Source: Maricaulis sp. | GTDB taxonomy: Bacteria; Pseudomonadota; Alphaproteobacteria; Caulobacterales; Maricaulaceae | Length of the DNA stretch: 6,419 nucleotides | Direction of reading: 5' to 3' | NCBI GenBank assembly: GCA_002694345.1 | Contig: NZLV01000239.1 | Location: 1-6,419 of the forward strand | Program-made: the position numbers and the translations under genes | Part shown: positions 1 through 5,803 of the stretch, piece after piece | Numbering within the stretch: position 1 is the first letter of the stretch | Layout: each line of letters begins with the position of its first letter | Notes under the pieces: generated by a model | Told to the model about the DNA's origin: nothing | Seen by the model: only the letters and a program-made list of their open reading frames with translations | Databases searched by the model: none

Positions 1-582
1 CGACTGATCGCCGCGGAGGGGGACGTGCGGGTGGACCCCATTGATCCGCCCCCCATGCCGCCCCCCCGCCTGTGCTTCGTGGCGCTGGACCGGATGGGCG
101 AGGCCCTGGATGCCACCGTAGCGGAAGTGACCCGCTATGCCGCGACCGATCTTCTTTGCTTTCGCGCGCCGGACCCGGCTGAACTGGTGGCCGCGCAGGC
201 CGCGGCCTGGGATCCGCTCCTGAAATGGGCCGACGAGACGCTGGGTGCGCATTTCGTGCCGGCGACGGGCGTGCTGCCGGTCGACCAGGACCCGATCGCC
301 CTGCAACGCGTCATGGCCAAGGCCGGCGAGCAGGACAAATGGCGCCTGACGGCCCTGGCCCATGCCACGGCGGTCTGCGGCTCCGCCATTCTGGGCCTGG
401 CCCTGCTGGAGGGCGAGATCGATGGCGATCAGGCCTTTGCGCTCTCCTCCGTGGACGAAGCTTTCCAGGCCAGCCATTGGGGTGAGGATAGCGAGGCCGC
501 CGAGCGGCTGGCCCTGCTGAAGGCGGAACTCGTGGCGGTGCACGCCATGCTGCGCGCTTTGGACGCGGCTGGTGCGGTTTGA
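1..582 (+). CDS. ATP12-family F1-ATPase assembly chaperone (5' partial)
   Basis: The frame is open to the first base, so the gene starts before the window; 193 residues are visible. ATP12 proteins bind the free F1 alpha subunit and help assemble the F1 part of ATP synthase; in bacteria they are mostly found in alphaproteobacteria, acting in the cytoplasm. Family landmarks seen here, numbered from base 1: a proline-rich 'IDPPPMPPPRL' segment (about 14-25) matching the usual 'IDP..MP.tRLan' stretch, 'RYAATDLLCFRA' (about 45-56), 'WDPLLKW' (about 70-76), and a C-terminal 'VDEAFQASHWGED' (about 151-163). Family members are usually near 230-250 residues, so roughly 40-60 N-terminal residues are missing. 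The GTG at 25 could be read as a start, but the codons before it continue the family alignment, so I treat it as internal. The family call rests on recognised motifs, not on a search. Confidence 0.85.
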   Translation, partial: RLIAAEGDVRVDPIDPPPMPPPRLCFVALDRMGEALDATVAEVTRYAATDLLCFRAPDPAELVAAQAAAWDPLLKWADETLGAHFVPATGVLPVDQDPIALQRVMAKAGEQDKWRLTALAHATAVCGSAILGLALLEGEIDGDQAFALSSVDEAFQASHWGEDSEAAERLALLKAELVAVHAMLRALDAAGAV

Positions 583-624
583 AGCCGGGCCAAGCTGCGT
601 TAGATTGCCTCGCATAAACTGATC

Positions 625-628
625 GGAG
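625..628 (+). promoter_or_regulatory. Ribosome binding site that sets the oxygenase start
   Basis: GGAG lies 8 bases before the ATG at 637. The upstream in-frame GTG at 628 overlaps this motif and the GTG at 634 is too near it, so ATG 637 is the better start. Confidence 0.6.
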
Positions 629-636
629 TGCATGTG

Positions 637-1326
637 ATGGCCGAAACCGTCGCCGAGGACACCAGCGCTGAAACCCCCAAGTCCGGCAAGACCGGGCCGG
701 GCGGCATGATGAATTTCGACGCCCTGCGTTCGGCGCGGCTGCGCACGGAGCCGTATAATTACTTCGTGGCGGAAGGCGCGCTGACCTCTGACGAGGCTGC
801 GGATGTTCGCCGGGATTATCCGGCCATCAACAAGCCGGGCTATCTGCCGCTGTCCAAGCTGGAAGCGACAGGCGAGTTCCAGCGTCTGATGGAAGACCTC
901 AATTCCGCCGAGCTGGCTGAGGTCCTGACCGAGAAATTCGGCGTCGATTTCACGCAGAAGCCGCGCATGATCACCGTGCGCCGCCTGTCGCAGCTGTCGG
1001 ACGGTCCCATCCACAACGACTCGAAGTCGAAAATTCTCACCATGCTGACCTATCTCAATGCCGAGTGGGATGGCACGGGCGCCGGTTGCATCCGCGTGCT
1101 CAACGGGCCGAAGGATTTTGATGATTTCACCGAGGAAGTGCCGCCGCTGGCCGGCTATGTCTTCGCCTTCCTGCGCGATGATCATTCCTGGCACGGCCAT
1201 CTGCCCTTCGAGGGCGAGCGCTATGTGGTGCAGACGACCTTCCTGACCTCCCAGGAAGAGCTCGACCGCAAGGAAAACCGCGGCGGTCTGCAGTATTTCC
1301 TCAAGAAGCTGAACCCGTTCCAGTAA
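637..1326 (+). CDS. 2OG-Fe(II) oxygenase family protein
   Basis: A 229-residue cytoplasmic protein with the metal and co-substrate residues of the 2-oxoglutarate/Fe(II) dioxygenase fold (prolyl-4-hydroxylase-like). Numbered from ATG 637, the HxD pair is H126 and D128 in 'PIHNDSK', the distal iron ligand is most likely H186 in 'SWHGH', and the 2OG-binding arginine is probably R195 in 'GERYVVQT'. The strands between, with 'LTMLTYLN' and 'GGxxRVLNG'-like 'GAGCIRVLNG', fit the double-stranded beta-helix core. Such enzymes use O2 and 2-oxoglutarate to hydroxylate a substrate; the substrate cannot be read from the sequence. The first 22 or so residues are polar and low in complexity, ahead of the fold. 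It lies 54 bases after the ATP12 gene in the same direction, so co-transcription is possible but unproved. A longer GTG start at 628 would add only three residues. Confidence 0.8.
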   Translation: MAETVAEDTSAETPKSGKTGPGGMMNFDALRSARLRTEPYNYFVAEGALTSDEAADVRRDYPAINKPGYLPLSKLEATGEFQRLMEDLNSAELAEVLTEKFGVDFTQKPRMITVRRLSQLSDGPIHNDSKSKILTMLTYLNAEWDGTGAGCIRVLNGPKDFDDFTEEVPPLAGYVFAFLRDDHSWHGHLPFEGERYVVQTTFLTSQEELDRKENRGGLQYFLKKLNPFQ

Positions 1327-1443
1327 CGGACTGTCGCCACGCCTTTTCGGCTCCTGCCGCTTGATCCCGCCTGAGCCCACTTGTTCCGGCGCGAGGCCGT
1401 GCGCCTGTCCGGTGGTCGGGGTGTGCCGCGTCGTGCGCTCTGG

Positions 1444-1470
1444 AGGTCGCGACCTTTTTTCTCTCGAGAG
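1444..1470 (+). terminator. Tandem palindromes with T-run (weak terminator or operator)
   Basis: AGGTCGCGACCT (1444-1455) is a perfect palindrome running into six T bases (1455-1460), followed at once by a second perfect palindrome, CTCTCGAGAG (1461-1470). The first can fold into a short stem with a CGCG loop and a U-tract, a minimal intrinsic terminator for the oxygenase transcript. The stem is short, and the site is only 40 bases before the next start, so an operator role for the exported-protein gene is an equal alternative. Nothing else stands out in the 183-base gap 1327-1509. Confidence 0.35.
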
Positions 1471-1497
1471 CATGGTCTAGCCTGATCCGACGTGAAC

Positions 1498-1503
1498 AGG
1501 GGG
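1498..1503 (+). promoter_or_regulatory. Ribosome binding site that sets the exported-protein start
   Basis: AGGGGG sits 6 bases before ATG 1510. It directly abuts ATG 1504 and lies inside the frame opened by GTG 1492, so both of those starts lack a properly placed site. Confidence 0.55.
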
Positions 1504-1509
1504 ATGAGT

Positions 1510-2049
1510 ATGCGCGCAATCTGGACAGCGGGGATTATCTGGTTGGGCATGATGGCCGGGGCGCACGCCCAAGCCGTGCAGCCGGGCCTCTATGATGGAC
1601 GTTCGATCGAGGGCTGGACCTATTCAGCGGAACGCAGCAGCGTGGCGGGCCTGCCGACCTGGGTGCTGACCCAGGCATCCGGGGATCGGGTGCCGGTCAA
1701 TTGCAATATCGGCACGTCCCCGATGAGCGGCAGCCTGTCCCAATGGCAGGAGTATTTTGCCACCGTCACACCGCAGAGTTTCATGCAGGAATTGCGCAGC
1801 GCCGGCACGGATGCGACCGCGGGCTATCTGACCGAAGTGGTGACGCTCAATGACCGCCTGGCCCTGCGCAATCTGCTGGCGGCCAATGCATCGGGCCAAA
1901 AGCTGGAATTCATGATCGTGACAATCAGCGGAGCGGATACGCTGACGACGCTGACCTGCACGGCCTTCGAGGGACAGCTCTTGCCGCTGATGACAGAGTT
2001 CTACCGGTTTGCCGACCAGATGCGACTGGACTCCGCGCCGGCCCGCTAG
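1510..2049 (+). CDS. Secreted/periplasmic hypothetical protein
   Basis: A 179-residue protein I do not recognise. From ATG 1510 it begins with a clear Sec signal peptide: a basic N-terminus (MRA), a hydrophobic core to about residue 17, and a signal peptidase I-type site 'AHA|QA' after residue 20. The mature part is about 159 residues, without another membrane segment. It has two cysteines, near residues 65 ('VNCNIG') and 150 ('LTCTAF'), which could form one disulphide in the periplasm. The likely secondary structure is mixed, with a helical 'WQEYFATVTPQSFMQEL' stretch and a C-terminal helix. No lipobox is present, since there is no cysteine at the cleavage site. Its stop codon is interlocked with that of the convergent acetyltransferase. 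Codon use resembles that of the neighbours. A real gene seems likely because of the signal peptide and ribosome site; the function is unknown. Confidence 0.7.
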   Translation: MRAIWTAGIIWLGMMAGAHAQAVQPGLYDGRSIEGWTYSAERSSVAGLPTWVLTQASGDRVPVNCNIGTSPMSGSLSQWQEYFATVTPQSFMQELRSAGTDATAGYLTEVVTLNDRLALRNLLAANASGQKLEFMIVTISGADTLTTLTCTAFEGQLLPLMTEFYRFADQMRLDSAPAR

Positions 2050-3137
2050 AGGGCGTGGACGCTGGCCCATTTGTCCAGGCGGCGGATGGCCTTGCCGGGC
2101 CAGGCCGAGGCCCGTCCCAGGGGCAGGGCCTGCGCCATCCGGTCCACACTCCGTCCCAGAGCCACCACGGCCTGGGTGAGGGAGGGGCGGTGGGCCTGGC
2201 CTGACACGACGCCGAAACCGGCATTGCCCAGCCGGCGTTTGAAGTCGTAATCGCCCGGTCCCATGTGGATCTGTGTGATGCCGTCCTGGTTCAGCGCCTT
2301 GGCCATTTCGCAATACAGCGACAGACCCGGGCCCAGATTGGCATGCTCCGGCCAGAATACCGGGAACCAGTAGTGCAGCACGTTTTGCGAGCGCATGCCG
2401 AAATGCCCGGCTGCCAGCTTGCCGTCGATCTCCAGGGTGGAGAGCAGTCCGCTCAGGCCCGGTTCGCGCGTCTCGAACAGGTCGAGGATGGTGGCCTGCA
2501 CCCAGGGCGCCACGAAAATGTCGAGCGCCTTGGTGCGGTGATACTGGTCCCGCTTGGCCGCGATCAGCGCATCGAGCGCTTCGGGGCGGCGATCATCAAT
2601 GCGGAAGACGACGTCTGCGTCCAGATTGTCCAGCTTGCGAAGCCGGGCGCGGATATTGCGCATCGCCTTGGCGTCATTGGCCGCGCATTCGGCCATGAAG
2701 GCGTCATACCCGCGGCTCAGATCGGACACCCAGGAAATCTCCGGCGGACCGTCGCAATGCCGCAGAAAGGCGGTCTGGTCGGCCAGGGCGCCGTGGAAGG
2801 CAAACACGCCGAAACCGGCACTCTGCAGCGCCGCATCCAGGTCCAGCTCCGGCTGGTCCGTGATGAAACCGTGATGGTCGCCGAGCGGGCCGCCGATCGG
2901 GCGGGCCACGCCAGAACGTGACAGGTGCAGCGGCAGAAAGCCGGCCAGCGTTCCGTTCCGGGACACCACCAGAATCCGCGTATCGGCCCGGTGGGCGCCG
3001 ATGATCTCGGTGAATTCGGGCGCAAAATAAGGAGAGGACAGGGCAAAATTGCTGTCCCGCATGACATTCCAGGCCGAACGCTGACGCTCTGTCAGCTGAT
3101 CCACCGTGATGATTTGCGTCGAAATGCCCGGCGCCAT
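2046..3137 (-). CDS. GNAT-family acyltransferase, CelD/BioF2-like
   Basis: A 363-residue protein of the two-lobed GNAT type (CelD / 'BioF2-like acetyltransferase', Acetyltransf_6). Members transfer acyl groups from acyl-CoA and are often associated with exopolysaccharide or cellulose synthesis; the acceptor here is unknown. Features, numbered from ATG at 3137: an N-terminal lobe with 'SSPYFAPEF' (about 34-42), then the C-terminal GNAT lobe with 'AAKRDQYHRTKALDIF' (about 193-208), a core strand 'LAAGHFGM' (about 241-248), 'NLGPGLSLY' (about 267-275) in the usual acyl-CoA loop position, and 'GPGDYDFKRRLG' (about 293-304), which matches the family's 'fDfg.Gd..YK' ending. The start is uncertain. 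GTG at 3206 gives 386 residues, but its extra N-terminus looks non-homologous and has no clear ribosome site; ATG 3137 has GGGAG about 10 bases upstream. The gene is divergent from pccB and convergent with the exported-protein gene. Confidence 0.75.
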   Translation of the reverse strand: MAPGISTQIITVDQLTERQRSAWNVMRDSNFALSSPYFAPEFTEIIGAHRADTRILVVSRNGTLAGFLPLHLSRSGVARPIGGPLGDHHGFITDQPELDLDAALQSAGFGVFAFHGALADQTAFLRHCDGPPEISWVSDLSRGYDAFMAECAANDAKAMRNIRARLRKLDNLDADVVFRIDDRRPEALDALIAAKRDQYHRTKALDIFVAPWVQATILDLFETREPGLSGLLSTLEIDGKLAAGHFGMRSQNVLHYWFPVFWPEHANLGPGLSLYCEMAKALNQDGITQIHMGPGDYDFKRRLGNAGFGVVSGQAHRPSLTQAVVALGRSVDRMAQALPLGRASAWPGKAIRRLDKWASVHAL

Positions 3138-3212
3138 CCTGCCCCAACTCCCGATAAACTCCCGTTTCCCCCTGCAAAACGCTTGCCGCGGGGCGGGTTC
3201 AGACACACCCGC

Positions 3213-3253
3213 TTGATTGCCTGCCCGGTCCGGGCTCTGCTATCGAGCAATCA
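3213..3253 (+). promoter_or_regulatory. Candidate pccB promoter/operator with nested inverted repeats
   Basis: The divergent gap upstream of pccB contains TTGATT (3213-3218) and, 19 bases on, TGCTAT (3238-3243), a plausible but loosely spaced -35/-10 pair. Between them lies a perfect inverted repeat, GCCCGG-T-CCGGGC (3223-3235). Outer arms TGATTGC (3214-3220) and GCAATCA (3247-3253) are also exact complements. The arrangement is what an operator overlapping a promoter would look like, or a leader hairpin. It is inferred from pattern only; no known regulator box was matched. Confidence 0.35.
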
Positions 3254-3270
3254 CATGACCAAGTCCGGGG

Positions 3271-3275
3271 AAGGA
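3271..3275 (+). promoter_or_regulatory. Ribosome binding site of pccB
   Basis: AAGGA lies 8 bases before ATG 3284, within a purine-rich GGGGAAGGAAG run. The TTG at 3281 directly upstream would add a single residue and is spaced less well, so ATG 3284 is chosen. Confidence 0.75.
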
Positions 3276-3283
3276 AGCCTTTG

Positions 3284-4816
3284 ATGAAAGACGTTCTGGA
3301 TCAGCTTGAAGCGAAGCGTTCTGCGGCCCGAATGGGGGGTGGTGAGGCGCGGATTGAGGCTCAGCATGCCAAGGGCAAGCTGACGGCGCGCGAGCGGATC
3401 GAGATGCTGCTGGATGATGGCTCGTTCGAGGAATGGGACATGTTCGTGGAGCATCGCTGCACGGATTTCGGCATGGCCGAGAAGAAGATCCCCGGCGATG
3501 GCGTGGTCACCGGCCATGGCACGATCAATGGCCGCCTGGTCTATGTCTTCTCCAAGGACTTCACCGTGTTTGGTGGCTCGCTGTCGGAGACCCATGCCCA
3601 GAAGATCGTGAAGATCCAGAAGGCGGCGATCCAGAATGGCGCCCCGATCATCGGCATTTTCGATGCCGGTGGTGCGCGCATCCAGGAAGGCGTCGCCTCG
3701 CTGGGCGGGTATGCCGACATCTTCCTGCAGAACACGCTGGCCTCCGGTGTGGTGCCGCAGATCTCCATGATCATGGGCCCGTGTGCCGGCGGGGATGTCT
3801 ATTCGCCCGCCATCACCGACTTCATCTTCATGGTGAAGGACACGTCCTACATGTATGTGACGGGGCCCGATGTGGTGAAGACGGTCACCAATGAGACGGT
3901 CACCCATGAAGAGCTCGGCGGCGCCTCCGTGCATGCCAAGAAGTCCGGTGTTGCCGATGGCGCCTTCGAGAATGATCTGGAAGCGCTGGTGCAGATCCGC
4001 CGCCTGATCGACTTCCTGCCGCTCTCCAATCGCGAGACCCCGCCCAAACGCCCCAGCTATGACACGGCCGATCGCCAGGAGCCGAGCCTGGATACGCTGG
4101 TCCCGTCCAACCCGAACAAGCCGTACGACATCAAGGAACTGATCGAGAAGGTCGCCGATGAGGGCGACTTCTTCGAGATCGCCCCGGACTATGGCTCCAA
4201 CATCGTCACCGGCTTCGGACGCCTGGACGGCCAGCCGGTCGGCTTCGTGGCCAATCAGCCGATGAGCTTGGCGGGCGTTCTGGATATCGATGCCTCCCGC
4301 AAGGCAGGCCGCTTCGTGCGCTTCTGTGATGCCTTCAACATCCCGGTGGTCACCTTCGTGGACGTGCCCGGCTTCCTGCCCGGCACGAAGCAGGAATATG
4401 GCGGCCTCATCAAGCATGGCGCCAAGCTCTTGTTCGCCTATGCCGAAGCCACGGTTCCCAAACTCACCGTCATCACGCGCAAGGCCTATGGCGGTGCCTA
4501 TGACGTCATGTCCTCAAAACACCTGCGCGGCGATGTGAACTATGCCTGGCCGACCGCCGAGATCGCGGTGATGGGCGCCAAGGGGGCCGCGGAGATCATC
4601 CACCGCAAGGATCTGGGCGATGCCGACAAGATGGCGGCCCATACCAAGGAATATGAAGACCGCTTCGCCAACCCCTTCGTGGCCGCCGGCCGGGGCTATA
4701 TCGACGACGTCATCATGCCCCACAACACCCGCAAACGCCTCATCCAGGCCCTGCGCACCCTCAAGAACAAGAAGTGCGAAAACCCCTGGAAAAAACACGA
4801 TAATATACCGCTTTAG
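3284..4816 (+). CDS. pccB: Propionyl-CoA carboxylase beta chain
   Basis: A 510-residue carboxyltransferase subunit, the full and usual length for PccB. With the biotin-carrying alpha subunit it converts propionyl-CoA to methylmalonyl-CoA in the cytoplasm, feeding odd-chain fatty acid, branched amino acid and propionate carbon into succinyl-CoA. Two crotonase-like halves are visible. The N-half has the oxyanion-hole motif 'DAGGARIQEG' (about 127-136) and 'GPCAGGDVYSPA' (about 166-177). The C-half has 'DVPGFLPGTKQE' (about 360-371), 'KAYGGAYDVMSSKHL' (about 400-414) and 'YAWPTAEIAVMGAKGA' (about 420-435). The aspartate in 'GGAYDVM' (near 407) appears to match the position linked to propionyl- over acetyl-CoA preference in actinobacterial homologues. 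The C-terminus 'NPWKKHDNIPL' is canonical apart from D where A is usual. Its last nine codons are AT-rich and include the only ATA codon I found in the gene. No pccA lies in the window; an unrelated AT-rich gene follows directly. Confidence 0.96.
   Translation: MKDVLDQLEAKRSAARMGGGEARIEAQHAKGKLTARERIEMLLDDGSFEEWDMFVEHRCTDFGMAEKKIPGDGVVTGHGTINGRLVYVFSKDFTVFGGSLSETHAQKIVKIQKAAIQNGAPIIGIFDAGGARIQEGVASLGGYADIFLQNTLASGVVPQISMIMGPCAGGDVYSPAITDFIFMVKDTSYMYVTGPDVVKTVTNETVTHEELGGASVHAKKSGVADGAFENDLEALVQIRRLIDFLPLSNRETPPKRPSYDTADRQEPSLDTLVPSNPNKPYDIKELIEKVADEGDFFEIAPDYGSNIVTGFGRLDGQPVGFVANQPMSLAGVLDIDASRKAGRFVRFCDAFNIPVVTFVDVPGFLPGTKQEYGGLIKHGAKLLFAYAEATVPKLTVITRKAYGGAYDVMSSKHLRGDVNYAWPTAEIAVMGAKGAAEIIHRKDLGDADKMAAHTKEYEDRFANPFVAAGRGYIDDVIMPHNTRKRLIQALRTLKNKKCENPWKKHDNIPL
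4799..4804 (+). promoter_or_regulatory. Possible -10 element inside the pccB 3' end
   Basis: GATAAT (4799-4804), within the AT-rich run GATAATATA, resembles a sigma-70 -10 box and would place a transcription start only about 10 bases before the next gene. No good -35 is visible; TGCGAA at 4775-4780 is a poor match. Inference from pattern only. Confidence 0.25.
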
Positions 4817-4819
4817 GGG

Positions 4820-5737
4820 GTGGTTTTGATTTGTTCCCAACCTTCATTCGGAGCGCGCGTTTCATTTAAAGAATTCGATCAGGTTTTTTCTGATAGTGAA
4901 TTTCGAAGGTTGGCAATCGTTAGAGATTTTGTATCTGACGTATTGAGTTTCGAAGAAAACTACCTTCTTGTTTTGCGTTCATTTGTAGAGTTAGAGAAGA
5001 ATGTAAATGGTCACGCGCTAAATGATCTATATTTTCGTGAATTAGGGTTCGATAGAAGGCAAGATATATTTATCAAGCAAGACTTGATGGTATTGGCATT
5101 CTTGGCCGCATTTGTTTCATATAAAGATAGGTTTCCGCAGTTTCACGGGCACACCATGCCCGGCAGCACTGCCAGCAGAGTTAAGGTGCTGTGGGAAGAT
5201 GCCAAGCTGGAATGCGCCGAATTTTGCGCGTGCGTCCATCTAAGGCATTTTTCTGTACATCGTCGTTCGCCAATTCACTCAGTATCATCTGGTGGAATCT
5301 GGAACGAAGATCGCTCTTATCACGCGTTTTACACACGGTTTAGTGTTTCAATCGAGGCGCTCAGAAAGCACGTTCAGGACCGGAAAGAAAAAGCGGATTT
5401 CTGCGATATTCTGGCTCAACGTTACACTGATCAAGTTGACTTTTTTAGTTTATTTAAGAAGGCGTTGAGTAGATTGGGTGTGATTCACAATTCTCTGCGC
5501 GAACTATTACGCAAGGAGTTCGACGAGAGCGAACATTTCTATATTTGTATGTCCAGCCGAGTTTCGAATTTGTACCCTGGGGCCACATCTTGGCAGGCTA
5601 TCAAAACGGAGGACGGTGAGCCGGTCGAACAAGTAGAAATGTTTAGCGCACTCTTTGAGCGCACAAAAAGGCTCATGAAACGGCGAGCTCTAGAAAATGT
5701 AGAGCAGCATGTTTTAGATTTGCGCCCGAATTCGTGA
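4820..5737 (+). CDS. AT-rich hypothetical protein with Rx4H (HEPN-like) motif
   Basis: I do not recognise this 305-residue protein by name. It is soluble and mostly helical, with no signal peptide and no convincing membrane segment, though 'LMVLAFLAAFVSY' (about 89-101) is a hydrophobic helix. At 142-147, 'RHFSVH' gives an Rx4H motif within 'CACVHLRHFSVHRRSPIHS'. The order helix, short linker, helix, 'LRxxxxHxxxPIxS' recalls bacterial hypothetical proteins with 'LRNYxxHxxLPI' and, more broadly, HEPN-fold nucleases of toxin-antitoxin, abortive-infection and CRISPR effector systems. That is inference; the position after R that is often N or D is H here. The C-terminal third has a basic helix 'FERTKRLMKRRALENVEQH' (about 279-297). 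The start is uncertain: GTG 4820 has no well-spaced ribosome site, while TTG 4826 has AGGGGG 5 bases upstream and gives 303 residues. No ATG occurs before about codon 90. Low GC and AT-rich codons contrast with all neighbours, suggesting transfer. It has no obvious antitoxin partner. Confidence 0.7.
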   Translation: MVLICSQPSFGARVSFKEFDQVFSDSEFRRLAIVRDFVSDVLSFEENYLLVLRSFVELEKNVNGHALNDLYFRELGFDRRQDIFIKQDLMVLAFLAAFVSYKDRFPQFHGHTMPGSTASRVKVLWEDAKLECAEFCACVHLRHFSVHRRSPIHSVSSGGIWNEDRSYHAFYTRFSVSIEALRKHVQDRKEKADFCDILAQRYTDQVDFFSLFKKALSRLGVIHNSLRELLRKEFDESEHFYICMSSRVSNLYPGATSWQAIKTEDGEPVEQVEMFSALFERTKRLMKRRALENVEQHVLDLRPNS

Positions 5738-5770
5738 AGCGGGTCGCGACGGGCTTGCAATCTGTGCACA
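5727..5770. repeat. Cluster of three 8-base palindromes
   Basis: Three perfect palindromes fall within 44 bases at the convergent gene junction: CGAATTCG (5727-5734, inside the last codons of the AT-rich gene), GTCGCGAC (5743-5750) and TGTGCACA (5763-5770). None has a following T-run, so no terminator is called. They may be protein-binding sites or chance. Confidence 0.3.
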
Positions 5771-5803
5771 ACGCGTTCGTTGCTCGATACTGAAGAGCTG
5801 CCT

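Noticed and set aside
1624..2313. 229-codon minus-strand frame across the convergent junction
   Set aside because: It overlaps two better supported genes and has an R/G/H-rich shadow composition.
2265..2921. 218-codon frame opposite the acetyltransferase gene
   Set aside because: It is a shadow frame; the minus-strand protein carries family motifs and this one does not.
3171..3178. Partial match (CCTGCAAA) to the TTTGCAAA-type PccR box
   Set aside because: Six of eight bases, single copy and not symmetrical; not enough to call a PccR site.
3138..3206. GTG start at 3206 for the acetyltransferase (386 aa)
   Set aside because: No clear ribosome site, and the added residues do not look like the family N-terminus; kept as an alternative only.
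3251..4417. 388-codon open frame antisense to pccB
   Set aside because: It lies wholly opposite an unmistakable pccB and has the H/D/R/G-rich make-up typical of antisense frames in GC-rich genes, with no recognisable domain.
1445..5750. GGTCGCGAC shared by 1445-1453 and 5742-5750
   Set aside because: Flanks differ and a 9-base GC-rich palindromic word can recur by chance; not treated as a dispersed repeat.
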